Shown here piece after piece: positions 21,748 to 33,104 of a DNA stretch of 64,000 bases. The notes under the pieces are model-generated. The model was given only the letters and a program-made list of their open reading frames with translations. It was not told the DNA's origin and searched no databases. The stretch comes from Siphonodentalium dalli. Lineage: Eukaryota > Mollusca > Scaphopoda > Gadilida > Siphonodentaliidae. A program made the translations under genes and the position numbers. Position 1 is the stretch's first letter. Every line of letters begins with the position of its first letter. The stretch lies in the NCBI GenBank assembly GCA_032622095.1, contig CP136064.1, forward strand, positions 277,351,614 to 277,415,613. The letters run 5' to 3'.

Positions 21748-21753
21748 TAGGAA

Positions 21754-22338
21754 TTGTCCCGTTTCGGGTTAGTGCTAATGAATATGTTCTTGTTCTCACG
21801 GAGTTCTTGCGGAGTTCTCGAGACCGCAAATCTCAATGATAACTGGGACAACCAAACTCCTCTGCCATGCAGCTCCTTTAGAAGATTTAATGATACACTA
21901 ATTCAAGAGTTTAGAACTCAGTGGCGAAACGATGTTGATTCTTCGGATAGAGGGGAGTTTTATAAACACATGAAAGTACAGCCTTCAATTAGCTGGCACT
22001 ACATGAACATGCCATTTGGCATGATGGTTTACGTTCAGAAAATGAGAACGTCCAATCATAGATTAGGTATTGAGACCGGTAGATGGAAAAAACGGAATCG
22101 CAATCATAAAAGCAGCAACAAAGATAGTTCATGCGCACTTTGTAACGCCTTGCTATGCGATGAATTCCATTTTATTATTATGTGTCCGCAACTTGAACAA
22201 TTACGAAACAAATACATTCCGAAGGCATGTTATGACGAACATTCGAGAGAACTTTTATTCGACCTTCTTAATTCGACCAACCCTGACATATTAAACAATT
22301 TGGCAATCTTTATAAAACTCGGGTTGAAAAAATTTTAG
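21754..22338 (+). pseudogene. LINE reverse-transcriptase C-terminal domain remnant
   Basis: Residues about 105-165 of this 194-codon frame read SNHRLGIETGRW, then CALCNALLCDEFHFIIMC, and the frame ends LNNLAIFIKLGLKKF. The CxxC-x7-8-H-x4-C zinc-knuckle-like cluster after an HRLxIExGRW motif is a standard C-terminal feature of invertebrate non-LTR retrotransposon polymerases. The catalytic RT and endonuclease domains are absent, so this is a 5'-truncated copy. An AT-rich 3' UTR follows to about 22620 and ends in ATTCATTCATTC. Not functional. Confidence 0.85.
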
Positions 22339-22620
22339 TGGAAAGGACACAATCATGAATGATGAATAAGGTTCGTAATAAATGCAAATATTGTTTGTTT
22401 GTTTGTAGCTTTATTGTGCGTGTTTTGTATACGTTTAGTGTATGCTAATGATGCGCGTTTGTTTGTTTCAATTTGTCAAATGTATCTTGTATGTTTACAA
22501 CATCTAGTTTATTGTGATCATTATATATAATGTTCTATATGTGTAAATAGTGTAAATAGTTAACCATCGCTCATGTTCCATGTAAAAATGGCTGAGATTA
22601 AAGCATCATTCATTCATTCA
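22339..22620 (+). other. 3' UTR and (ATTC)n tail of the LINE copy
   Basis: AT-rich sequence from the LINE stop codon to GATTAAAGCATCATTCATTC. The short terminal repeat fits the end of a non-LTR insertion. Confidence 0.6.
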
Positions 22621-22856
22621 AGATATATAGTCCACGACAAATGTTGATTATGAACACTGAGCTGTTTGTGTGTTTGTTTAATTACTTTTTGACGGATGTA
22701 ACCAGTTAACAGCCATTGTGATTGACACCCTCTCATGGCGCCTGATATATAGACGAGCATCATTTCTATCAGACAACAACTTAATTATTGAAAACTCCCT
22801 ACCACTCTCATCATCTCACGACTACATCTGTCCCCCTCATGTCTCCTAGTTTATCA

Positions 22857-23015
<159 letters not shown>

Positions 23016-23359
23016 CCTCCTGCTATTCCTAACACTATCTTCTCCCTTTTTCCATCCCTAACTCAAATTACATATCTCCATTTCTTCTAAAAACATTATT
23101 TCCAACCCTTCCCGTCTGATCTACATCCATATATGGCCCCTCCCTCATTTATTGGGGACGGGGCATGTCGCAAAAGATGAGAAGACTACACATATTAAGA
23201 CCTCGGGCATGTTGTATGATGCTCGTTTCCATACATTAACTCTTCTATTTTACATATATGTGTCATCAGTTCTGAATCATGATTATGTTATTTGTTTGGA
23301 TTTGGAAATACAAATATGTTTACACAAACTAACTCCACCAATGCGCATATATAATGTCC

Positions 23360-23362
<3 letters not shown>

Positions 23363-23453
<91 letters not shown>

Positions 23454-23482
23454 GAGAGAGAATGAGAGAGAGAGAGAGATGT
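23363..23482. repeat. (GA)n microsatellite
   Basis: About 120 bp of nearly pure GA, complementary in orientation to the (CT)n tract at 22859. Frames reading through either tract are low-complexity artefacts. Confidence 0.98.
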
Positions 23483-25050
23483 ATGACATTGTTAGTACAA
23501 GGGTAAATGCTAAATCAAGAAACATTAAATATAGTAATATCATGGGGCAGGGTGGGTGCATGGGGATTGGACAGCGATCATTATATATGGCGGTATATCA
23601 AGGGGTGTGGCAAAGGTTGTGTGGGTTTAGGTGTGGATTTCAGTTATGTAGTGACACATGATCTGGTGTGTGTCTCAACGGCGGACGCGGGTCGTGAGAA
23701 GTGGTACCTAATTATAAGATAATATACCCTTAAAATCATCATGCAGGGGTGTTCCACCAGTTTGCGATATTGGTTATGGTTTTTATATTCTTGATTGTGA
23801 ATAGTGCGTTTAATTTGTGTGTACAGGGCCGAGTATACAGTAGAACGGATTCAGCTATCTTTTTCTAATATCAACAACATTTTGATATTACAGTGCAATA
23901 TGATATTCGTCGTCCTTGGTTCATAATGTGAATTTCTGTCGGAATAGATTTGTTTGTACCATGATCCGGTTTCAACGGGTAGTCTATATATGATGTATTG
24001 TTATTGCTATTGTTAGGCGCACGACCGCACGACTGCACGACTTGATTTTCGATGGAGAACTATTTGTTCTCTCAATAAACCGGTTTTAATTATTCTATAA
24101 AAGGCGTCCTTGGTCGTTGATGATATACTTTTCCACATACTTTTCCTCAATTCTTGCATGCGTCATTATGTACGTCGTTTAATCAAATTATTGAACGATT
24201 TGCTCTCGATATTGATTTATCCATAAGTTTGACAGACTATTGAAATTCAGGGAATCGTGCGTGTGTTTGGTCCATTTGATTTTTTGCAATGGCGCCCGTG
24301 AACTGTGCACGTGATGCTGTATATATAGAGACGATGTCGCCCGCTCGACATATTCGTGATTTTCCCCAGTAATTAGGGTATTTAATTTGTATTACTCGAT
24401 CCCCCTAATCTCATCCGGGCCACAGTTACAACAACAATATCATTTTGAGAAAATCCAATTTTTAAATGTCAGGCATTTTTTTTATAAAACGTGCTGCTTC
24501 TAGGCCACACTTACAACAACAATATATGTTTTTTATAAAACCCGATATCAAGACTGCAAATAAATTATTTGCGAATAAAATACAGTTAAACTGAAGATTG
24601 TGTGTACTATTTGTCTATATACATGCAGGCATAATATAGTGGTTATTTTTTTGATGAAGTTGATCGTTGTGGCGTATATTAAATTACGTAATTTACGCAT
24701 ATATTATGCTGTCTTTTATTAAGTGCGGTTCACATTCTTTTTTTCAATGGAGATGATAATACGTGAAATTAAAATGTTTTCGCTGCATAGATTGGCTAGA
24801 TTGAAAATGTCTTACAGTTTGTGCATAAAGTTCACACAGGACTGAATTGTCGGTTTAATTTTTCATTCCTTTTATTGCATAACACGTTCACGTGCCAAAA
24901 TGGTGGATGTAATGGTAGAATATCTCATATATCATAGATAATCTTTATATAAGCCACATGCCACTTTATATTCCACGTCTGCGCGATGTGAACTATATGA
25001 TATCCCGATGACTGTTTGTGTCCTTGCATAATGCGTGGTCTGAATTTTAC
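23483..25050. other. no gene seen
   Basis: AT-rich, mostly unique sequence. A short duplication (GGCCACAGTTACAACAACAA near 24420, GGCCACACTTACAACAACAA near 24505) is the only structure noted. Confidence 0.4.
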
Positions 25051-25251
25051 TCAGGAGAAACTAACCACAAGTTCGTCCTGAAGCATAACTGTATATATTT
25101 GGCGTTCGTATATTAAACTCGGGAGCTGTTGACAGTTTTCTAAATTTGGGAATACTTCGATACGGATAATGGAAAGGAGATCGTTTCTCCCGGGAGGGAA
25201 ACAACACGGTATGACTTCACTCTGGTTCAAAACTTTCAATATGCCGCGCAT
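25051..25251 (-). CDS. candidate small ORF (66 codons) with upstream TATA box
   Basis: On the minus strand, TATAAATAG (25313-25321) lies 62 bp before an ATG at 25251. The frame runs MRGILKVLNQSEVIPCCFPP and ends VVSFS-stop. The codons look ordinary and not low-complexity, and the region is not one of the window's repeats. I recognise no domain. The spacing of TATA box and start fits a compact promoter, but a chance ORF of this length is entirely possible. Confidence 0.2.
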   Translation of the reverse strand: MRGILKVLNQSEVIPCCFPPGRNDLLSIIRIEVFPNLENCQQLPSLIYERQIYTVMLQDELVVSFS

Positions 25252-25410
25252 GTATATGGTGTAGTTGCACACTGCATAATTTTCGAGCCATTTGTTGGAC
25301 CAAATATTACGGCTATTTATACCAGACGTGTCATTTTGACTCACTCTATTTCGGCTTTTCGATTACATTATATATACACAATAAAGGCATGCATGTAAGG
25401 CAAACATTTT

Positions 25411-25770
25411 TAAAGATGCATAATCCGATTAAGCGCCCCTCAATTACTATTTATTTGGTTTCGGGGGTAAAATATTTGATTCGAGTCGAGGAACCCACCT
25501 GTTAAAGCTCAGAGTTATTAGTTATCGATTTTTCAAATCTATTATTTTTCACCATCGAGTCTTATTAGTGGTCCAGTAAAAAGTCGACGAGCCGACGGTC
25601 TTGGCCCTAAATTGCAGATGAAGATGGATAACTCTAAAATCAAGAGGCTTTGTGTTGATAATATGAACAAATTTCGTCGAACCAACATGTTGATAATTAA
25701 CACGTTGACAGTGGGCAATTAATCGATCCTGATAAACGGCATTTCTAAAAATGTCGTTTTTTTTAATCTG
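25411..25770. mobile_element. family B MITE, copy with diverged right end
   Basis: AAAGATGCATAATCCGATTA, TTTGATTCGAGTCGAGGAAC and GATGGATAACTCTAAAATCA occur in family order. The right terminal repeat is not recognisable. Confidence 0.65.
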
Positions 25771-25857
25771 ATTATTTGGGCGCTTGTTGAATTTATTATT
25801 TGAACATCCCACAAATGAATATATAGGAATCATGCTGCTCTTGTATTACACACTAAA

Positions 25858-26035
25858 TTCAAAGTTGCTAAATTAACCCGAAAAGTAGTAAACTTGGGTA
25901 GTTAAATTAACTATCGTGTGTAGTTAAATTAACAACCCAAAGGTAGTTAATTTAACTACCTTTGTGGGCTATTTTAACTACCCAACACGAGGTTAATATT
26001 TAACTACTTTCAGTAGAAGGATGAATACGAAATAC
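25858..26035. repeat. palindromic array of TAGTTAAATTAACTA motifs
   Basis: GGTAGTTAAATTAACTA and its inverse recur several times on both sides of a centre near 25945 (AAAGGTAGTTAATTTAACTACCTTT). The region can fold as a long imperfect hairpin. No coding content. Confidence 0.6.
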
Positions 26036-26444
26036 CTAGTAGTAAATGTTACTACCTGCGGGTGGTTGCAATATTTGAATTGTTAATCTGATAACTATTA
26101 TTGGGGAAAAGCATTTTACCTCGGTTGGTTATTCTAGCTATTTTAATTGGTATTCAAAGGTGCCAGATCTAACCACTCAAAGTGGCCATTTGATCAACTT
26201 TTAGTTGGTAATCTTGCCTATACAGATAGTAATTACCTGTGGATCAAATAACAATAGAGAAAACAATTTAAATATGTATTTCAAAATCCATAATAATAAA
26301 TACATAGTCGAGAGCATTTGTGGGTTTAGCTTGAACTAATTGCAACATAACGTTTCTTGCCAGGAATAATAAGAGAAATGAACGTCTTTGATTTTCAGAA
26401 ATGTTCTCACTAGATTTTGCAATAAATGTTTACTTTATGCTACA

Positions 26445-26706
26445 GTCCTTCCATGACTAGAGCTTCCTGAAATTTTGCAAAAAACCCTGTGCCAATGCAT
26501 TCTTTTATATATGCATGTCTCCCATTTGGAGCCTCGCACTTATAAGATAATACATTGGCCTAACAATAATTACCATCCTTGTAAGCTAGCCAGTGCATTC
26601 TCTTATATATGTGCGGCCCCTGTGGGATACTCGATATATAAGAGAATGCTTTGGCACATGATCTGTAATGCTGCACCAGCGCAGTTCCCGCCATGAAAGG
26701 GTTTAA
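26445..26706. mobile_element. family A-related element (TTAACCCTTCC / GAGCTTCCTG type)
   Basis: It begins AGTCCTTCCATGACTAGAGC TTCCTGAAATTTTGC and ends CGCCATGAAAGGGTTTAA. Two diverged hairpins built from GCCAATGCATTCTnTTATAT arms lie inside. Relatives are at 13600 and 31768. Confidence 0.6.
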
Positions 26707-27238
26707 CAGCCCCTCTGTTTGTTGTTTGCTTATTTTTCCTGAACATCCCTTTAGATGACTATATAACTGGGTCCATTCGGTAAAGAAAGGATTAATTTGA
26801 GGCTGTGTTTGTCAAGCATGTTGTCACTTGCCCTTGACCGATACATAATGGACAATATGCCGAGGAATGACAATGCGCCCGTATTTGCATTCTCCAGATG
26901 ACGGCCATTTAGGATCGTGTTGGGGTGTGCGGTGTGTTTAACCGAAATGTGTCAAGGGACCGATGAATGGCATTGGGGCGCCCATCTATATGTTGAATAT
27001 ATTTATTGTGACCCACAATGTATATATACATTACACATATTATTATAGACATAGATAGTTGTGTGGGCACAGAGGATCGGAGCACAAGTTGCGGAACTTA
27101 TCAGAGACACTCTCCTCTGGAATTCGGCTGCTAACAAATGTATTTGGAGATAGGTTCATAATTTGTGTTTAAAGTGGCTGCTGCATGCTGTTGCTCTTTG
27201 GAGTGGCTATGGTCTCGCGTTAGGGAGTAGGGTAACAT

Positions 27239-27535
27239 TTATGAAAAGCGGTCTGTCGAAGAAATAAATGAATGGACTGTCTCGAAAATGCGCTTATTTA
27301 TTGTTTCACTGTAGTGCGGAATGCCGAACAGGATATCTTTTTCCGAGACGATAGACACATTAAGTTCATCCAACCTTGCCCACATAAGTTCTCTGGAGTC
27401 TGCGTACCAAGGACAACTGAAGAAAAATTGGTTTGCGTCTTCACATGGATGACCACAACTACATGTTGGTTGAGCCGAGATGTAATTTTCTTGTTTGTCG
27501 AAGTTTAGATCACTGCAGTTATTTCTGAGTCTACA
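27239..27535 (-). pseudogene. LINE reverse-transcriptase C-terminal remnant, minus strand
   Basis: The minus-strand frame contains CSCGHPCEDANQFFFSCP, then YADSRELMWARLDEL and INKRIFETVHSFISSTDRF before the stop. The CxC/CxxxH..C cluster with a trailing helical segment is typical of the C-terminus of LINE polymerases, and this lineage differs from the remnants at 4262 and 21754. The 5' part is cut off at 27536, where an hAT-like element begins. Not functional. Confidence 0.75.
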
Positions 27536-28545
27536 CAGGGGCGTGGCTAGAGGGTTTCCGTTCGGGGGTGTCCACCCACTGCACCCCCCCCCCCTTGAAT
27601 CAGAATCAGACAACACAAGTTTTGTATAATTGCATTTGCACCCCCCCCCCCCCCTTGCACCTCAGTGCTCTTGTGCCTAATATCCAATCCAATATCTTCA
27701 TAAACCATGGTTCTATGTTCCCGGTATCAGAACATTCAGATATTTTAACCTGAAACACTGCATAAATCCTAACTCCATACAAATGCACACGGCTATACGG
27801 ACAAGATACCACGACATACCGGGCTGACCATGGTTGTTCGGCCCAGTGTGAGAAAATTTTGTAATTTGAACAAGAAAATCGCAAATCCTAGCATCTAGAC
27901 TGGCCTCAACTGAAGCTTTGCTATAGTGTTGGAAATTTCAAACCTCATACTCCCCCTCAGGTTGGAAAATTCTCCAACTGATGACCATTTCAGTCCACAA
28001 GTTTGACCAAATGTAGTAAAATATTGATAAACTTATTAGCATTCTTGTATTGGCCACGGGGGGGGGGACAATGACACACCGGGCCGACCATGGTTCGGCC
28101 CGGTGTGGGAAAATTTTGTAATCTGAACAAGAAAATCGCAAAACCTAGCATCTAGACTAGCCTCAATAATGGCTAGAGTTGGAAATTTCAAACCTGACAC
28201 CCCACTTAGGTTGGAAAATTTACAACTGATGACAATTCCAATGACAATGTTGACCAAATGTATGACAATATTGTTTTCTTAAATTAACTAGCAGTTTTTT
28301 TTTGACTGGCCACGGCGGAGGGACCAGGACACAAGCTTTCCAATTGTTGTAAATTTCCAACCTGTCACCCCCCCCTGAGGAAATAGGAAAATATGCAAAT
28401 ATTGGTCCAAAAACAATTAATTTCCCACAAGAAATTGTTTGAAAATCAAACTACAAGAACATTTTCAACCTATTGTTGGTGTGAACTTTCCAACTAATGT
28501 TTTGGCAGGTATGAAATTTCCAACTGTTGAAAATTTTGACCAAAA
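27536..28545. mobile_element. hAT-like non-autonomous element, about 1 kb
   Basis: It starts CAGGGGCGTGGCTAGAGGGT, a terminus typical of hAT elements, immediately next to the LINE remnant. The interior has poly-C tracts and two tandem versions of CCAACTGATGACCATTTCAG / GTTGGAAATTTCAAACC modules. The same sequence lies inverted at 37905-38928. A diverged fragment is at about 52030-52380. No transposase frame was seen. The right boundary is uncertain. Confidence 0.55.
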
Positions 28546-28661
28546 AATGACGTCATACGTATTTAGCTCGATTCATAGAAATCGGATATAAAAAGACGTC
28601 TTTTTATATCAGATTTCTATGGCTCGATCGGCAAAGAATATTGGGTCGACGGAAGATAGAT
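28546..28661. repeat. 116-bp repeat F, copy 1
   Basis: AATGACGTCATACGTATTTA...GTCGACGGAAGATAGA, nearly identical to 29721-29836. It includes the hairpin AGAAATCGGATATAAAAAGA / TCTTTTTATATCAGATTTCT. Confidence 0.9.
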
Positions 28662-28832
28662 CACACCCCTGTTGCCACGTCTCTGAGTCTACAGTGCAGT
28701 ATGTTTAGTTTCCTCCATCTATATATGTATGGAAGGTATGTCTTTGTGACCACACAACAACATCCTTTGTTGGACCAAAATCGTCAAGGGATTGGGAACA
28801 GGCATGTGTACCCTATATACACCCCTTAATTT

Positions 28833-28935
28833 GGCGGTAGCCATTTTTGGATCCTTTTGGGGTGAATGGAAAATATTATTTTCTACACTCCCACTGGATG
28901 ACCACATCGACATCGACTGGAATTATCACTATTAT
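28833..28935. repeat. ~100-bp dispersed repeat G, copy 1
   Basis: GGTAGCCATTTTTGGATCCT...TGGATGACCACAT...GGAATTATCACTA matches 31128-31230 at roughly 85 percent by eye. Confidence 0.7.
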
Positions 28936-29371
28936 GATCATACGTGACACGCAGTGGAGCAACCACAATTTCAAACTCCAGGCAGAGTTATCTCCCATCG
29001 CTCCGCTGAGATATCACTGCCATAAGAACAATTGGTAAGGATTTCTTACGTGTTCTTAGTTCTTATGTTTTAGGATTAAATTGTCTATATCTGTGGCTCA
29101 TTCTGTAGTGTTCTTATCAATATACCGAAAGAATTACTATTATTGCAAACTTTTGGTGGTCAAAATAAGATAATAGGTGACTAAATATAGTTCCGACGAT
29201 ATGTAAAAATAGATGTATCGGTCCGCAAGTACCATCCTAGTGGCAGTGCTATAACGCAGTGCTAACGTAGAGGGCGCTGCATGGAGTTTGCCACAATTTA
29301 TGTGATTCAATATTACAATTTTATAGCTACAGGTTATCGGCCGCAATAAGTAGAAAGCTGCATGCCGCGTC

Positions 29372-29667
29372 ATAAGTAACAAAGGTCGGACAATGAGTGG
29401 AAAACACGACCAATAAGTAACAAAGGTCGGACAATGAGTGGAAAACACGACCAATAAGTAACAAAGGTCGGACAATGAGTGGAAAACACGACCAATAAGT
29501 AACAAAGGTCGGACAATGAGTGGAAAACACGACCAATAAGTAACAAAGGTCGGACAATGAGTGGAAAACACGACCAATAAGTAACAAAGGTCGGACAATG
29601 AGTGGAAAACACGACCAATAAGTAACAAAGGTCGGACAATGAGTGGAAAACACGACCAATAAGTAAA
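29372..29667. repeat. 41-bp minisatellite, about 7 copies
   Basis: The unit AACAAAGGTCGGACAATGAG TGGAAAACACGACCAATAAG T is almost invariant, so it is a recent expansion. Since 41 is not divisible by three, all three minus-strand frames stay open in rotation. It is not a gene. Confidence 0.97.
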
Positions 29668-29720
29668 AAAAGTCGGCCGCTAAGTAGAAATTAAGGCGGC
29701 CAGTAAGTCAATGTAACGTA

Positions 29721-29836
29721 AATGACGTCATACGTATTTAGCTCGATTCATAGAAATCGGATATAAAAAGACGTCTTTTTATATCAGATTTCTATGGCTC
29801 GATCGGCAAAGAATATTGGGTCGACGGAAGATAGAA
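29721..29836. repeat. 116-bp repeat F, copy 2
   Basis: Direct-orientation duplicate of 28546-28661, offset by 1175 bp. It brackets repeat G and the 41-bp array. Confidence 0.9.
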
Positions 29837-30433
29837 CACAGTTGCTTTTGGGATGAATTACGGACTGTCACTGTTTTTGGGAGAAAATATACGTGGATGA
29901 ACTACATGTATCCGTATCAACATCATTCCCAGTGGAAATAGAGAGTACTGTGAAATTGCTACAAGTTCTTCACAAAGTTCACGAGAATAAAAATTGCTGG
30001 AATAATTGTTAATTTAAAGCACACAGTAGCATACCTATGTTAATGTATTCGTCCTGTGAACAATTGCCAATGTTGATAATTAACAAAATACTCATTACTT
30101 GGTTTTTCCACAAGGACCGAGTTAGAGGCCTTCGCCTGTCGTAGTAGCATTCGGCCTCAGGCAAATACGACAGATATCGGCCTCACAACTCGGCTAATAT
30201 GGAAGCAGCCAATTAATAACATATAATAGGATAATACTGTATGTAGTACTACTACTAATATTATAATATTCAAGGTGTGTATAAGGACCCCGCTATTTGA
30301 GAGTAGAAGCAAGAAAGTTAATGGATTAATGTATTGCTAAATGTCTTGTAATGTGCTGTATATACAAAACTAAAGTTCAGAATCATGTAATTAGCATCCA
30401 ACATAAAATCAGAACCAAACTATGATCTTGTAG
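29837..30433. other. no gene seen
   Basis: AT-rich sequence without exon-like frames. Confidence 0.4.
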
Positions 30434-30540
30434 AAAATTGCCCATATGTTCTTACTATAAGAAACAAGGACACTGTACAGAGTATCCCACCCATATGTTC
30501 TTTCTATAAGAAACAAGGACACTGTACAGAGTATCCCACT
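30434..30540. repeat. ~52-bp tandem duplication
   Basis: CCCATATGTTCTTACTATAA GAAACAAGGACACTGTACAG AGTATCCCA is repeated once with A/T at one position. Confidence 0.9.
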
Positions 30541-30637
30541 CAATGTGGCTTTCCACTGAGGTTTATATGTGTATTGATTTATTTCCTCCATAAATGAAGA
30601 GTTACATAAACGAACAAAAGAAACTAACATAATCCTA

Positions 30638-31026
30638 TTAACCCTTTACCCAACAAACCGGCCAAATAAAGCTTCAACAGCCTAAAATATCTTCGGTCTG
30701 TCTCAATAGAACCATACAAATATGGATATCATTGGAACCGGCTCCTTGACCCCATTGTGATAGTTACAGTTATACCCTGTGCCAATGCATTCTCTTATAT
30801 ATGCGAGTCGACCATAGGTCGCCTCGCATATATAAGAGAATGCATTGGCCTAAAAAAAATCTTTTTTTAACACTTTTTACCATTTTTTCTTACATTCTTT
30901 AACAATTTTATAATTTTTAATGTGTTAAGCCAATGCATTCTCTTATATATGCGAGGCGACCTATGGTCGACTCGCATATATAAGAGAATGCATTGGCACA
31001 GGGCCCTTCTGTTGGGTAAAGGGTTA
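30638..31026. mobile_element. family A double-hairpin MITE, copy 2
   Basis: The same ends (TTAACCCTTTACCCAAC / GTTGGGTAAAGGGTTAA) and the same two mirror-image hairpins as copy 1. It lacks one of the two GGCCAAAACC units near the left end. Confidence 0.9.
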
Positions 31027-31127
31027 AATAATAATACAATATATTACAATCAACTAACACATGCAATGCAGATAATTATAATCATGAATGCATTTCGATG
31101 AAAAATACCCTATGTGCAACCCGTTTG

Positions 31128-31230
31128 GGTGGTAGCCATTTTTGGATCCTGTGGGGTGTATGGAAAATATTAGTTTCTACACTTCCATTGGATGACCACA
31201 TTGAATTCGACGGGGATTATCACTAATATA
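31128..31230. repeat. dispersed repeat G, copy 2
   Basis: Diverged copy of 28833-28935. Confidence 0.7.
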
Positions 31231-31767
31231 AAGTTACAAAATTGTTCACCATTTAACTTTAACAATGTATTCAATGGGCTGTATTAAGACTGCGCAACCC
31301 CTGTGTATATACTACAAATATTTGTGTACTGTATATACATGTATTATTTATGTTATTGTGCAAACATTTTATCTTATCTCTCTTATCTTTAGAACATGTT
31401 TTACCGGCGACAAACTAACCCAAGTTGGCCATGAGTGAAGTGTAATCAGTATCTCTTTGGCCTCCTTGGAAACTCTGGATCTATAGACAGTTTTCTGTCG
31501 GTGATTTTTCATAATGGAGAGTACAGCGTTCTTCCCTGGGACTAGAAGAAAACGGTATCACCCCTGGTTAAGTGGTCCTGCTAAACTGCTATGATGTTGG
31601 TGTGTGCTGCTGAACTGCTATGCTTCTAGTCAGGCACATTGATGCTGTTAATAAAACGTACTGTTAATTTAGTTATCATTTTCGCTGTTGTTGGCTGATC
31701 TGAAATCATCAAGGAAAAGCCGGTATGTGTATAATACATTCAAAACCATAAATGTTATAAACTATTT

Positions 31768-32050
31768 TAAACCTTTCGTGAAGGGAGCTGCGCTGTTGCA
31801 GCATTAAAGATCATTGCCAGTGCAATATCTTACATATACGAGTCTCACATATATAGGGGCATCGCATATATAAGAGAATGCATGCACTGGCTTACAAGGT
31901 CAAGATAAATAATTTTAGGCCAATGTATATTCTCTTTTATATTCGAGCCTCCATATTGGAGACTCGCATATATAAGAGAATGCAAAGGCACATGGTTTTC
32001 GTAAACTTTCAGGAAGCTCCGGTCAATCATCATGGTAATGGAAGGGTTAA
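31768..32050. mobile_element. family A-related element, inverted relative of 26445
   Basis: It begins near AACCTTTCGTGAAGGGAGCT and ends GGAAGCTCCGG...ATGGAAGGGTTAA. Two diverged hairpins with TATATAAGAGAATGCA arms lie inside. Confidence 0.6.
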
Positions 32051-32141
32051 TACTAGTTTCGTTGGTTGTTGTAAACCGAACATAATAAAGAAGGCACTCC
32101 TCGTTTTGAAAGCCCCGGTGCAGATATTGCTGAAATAGTTT

Positions 32142-32585
32142 TAAAGGTACTCAATCCGATCAGTCGCTCTTTCTTTGCCTTCGTGGGTAAAAAATATTTG
32201 ATTCGAGTCGAGGAACACACCCATCAAAGCTCAGAGTGATCAGATATCGAAAGTTTGTTATTTCTCGAGATGTGTAATAATATGTGGCCCAGAAAGACGT
32301 GGTCAAATGGAGGGTATCGGACAAAATTGCGGATGAAGATGGATAACTCTAAAATCAAGTGGTCATACGGTCAAATTTCGTCATACTTTAGTGATAATAC
32401 GGCCATATTTTGTTGAACAAAATGTTGATAAATAACAAGTTTTGGGAAATTCGATACCATAGTTGACAGTGGTTAGCATTATTTTTGTTGCAATAAATCG
32501 ATTCTGATAACAAAAGCGCATTTTGAAGAAATATTGTTGTATCGTGATGGTATGGGAACCGTCTGATCGGATTGAGTACCTTTAA
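32142..32585. mobile_element. family B MITE, long copy
   Basis: TTAAAGGTACTCAATCCGAT at the left and ATCGGATTGAGTACCTTTAA at the right. The internal TTTGATTCGAGTCGAGGAAC and GATGGATAACTCTAAAATCA are conserved, and the interior is longer than in the 13291 copy. Confidence 0.85.
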
Positions 32586-32685
32586 AATGTATCGTTTCTT
32601 GAATGTTTCGTGGAGATACTAGCTTTCCTTCGATTCATTGAGATTAGTTCAGAAAATGACAAAAGAAAAAATAACGGTACATTTC

Positions 32686-32885
32686 CTCAACAGCAGTTCG
32701 CCCTACCAGCATTACATAAATTCAACGGGATCCACCAGCCTCATATCAATTTAGCAGGACCACTTAACCATATGACTTTATTTTCTCAACAGCAGTTCGC
32801 CATACCAGCATCACATAAATTCAACGGGATCCACCAACCTCGTATCAATTTAGCAGGACCGTTTAACCATATGACTTTATTCTTG
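32686..32885. repeat. 99-bp tandem duplication
   Basis: CTCAACAGCAGTTCGCC...TTTAGCAGGACC..TTAACCATATGACTTTATT occurs twice in tandem. The unit length keeps a plus frame open (33-residue repeats starting QQQFA), but inverted relatives of the same DNA at 10510 and 31565 mark it as a dispersed repeat. Confidence 0.8.
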
Positions 32886-33104
32886 TCGAAAACTTTACTT
32901 CGACTTAAAGGCACGGATGGCCTTCATTGTAGCCTTTTAATTTGTAGGTTATAATTTAGAAATAAAAGTTAACAAATTAAGACAATTTCCTCAAAATATA
33001 CTAATTATAGTTTAGTATGATGATAGTATGGATGCGATATAATATATCGTGTGAGAAAAATTATGTTCGATTATGATAGTGACTTAAGCGTCTAATAAAC
33101 ATCA

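Noticed and set aside
23152-23661. 169-codon frame with an Arg/Glu tract
   Set aside because: The tract is the (GA)n microsatellite, and the flanking residues show no family.
29140-29659. Three overlapping minus-strand frames (LLIGRVFHSLSDLCY repeats)
   Set aside because: All come from the 41-bp array.
32610-32954. 114-codon frame with two 33-residue repeats
   Set aside because: The repeat is a DNA-level tandem duplication. Related sequence occurs inverted in non-coding repeats at 10510 and 31565.
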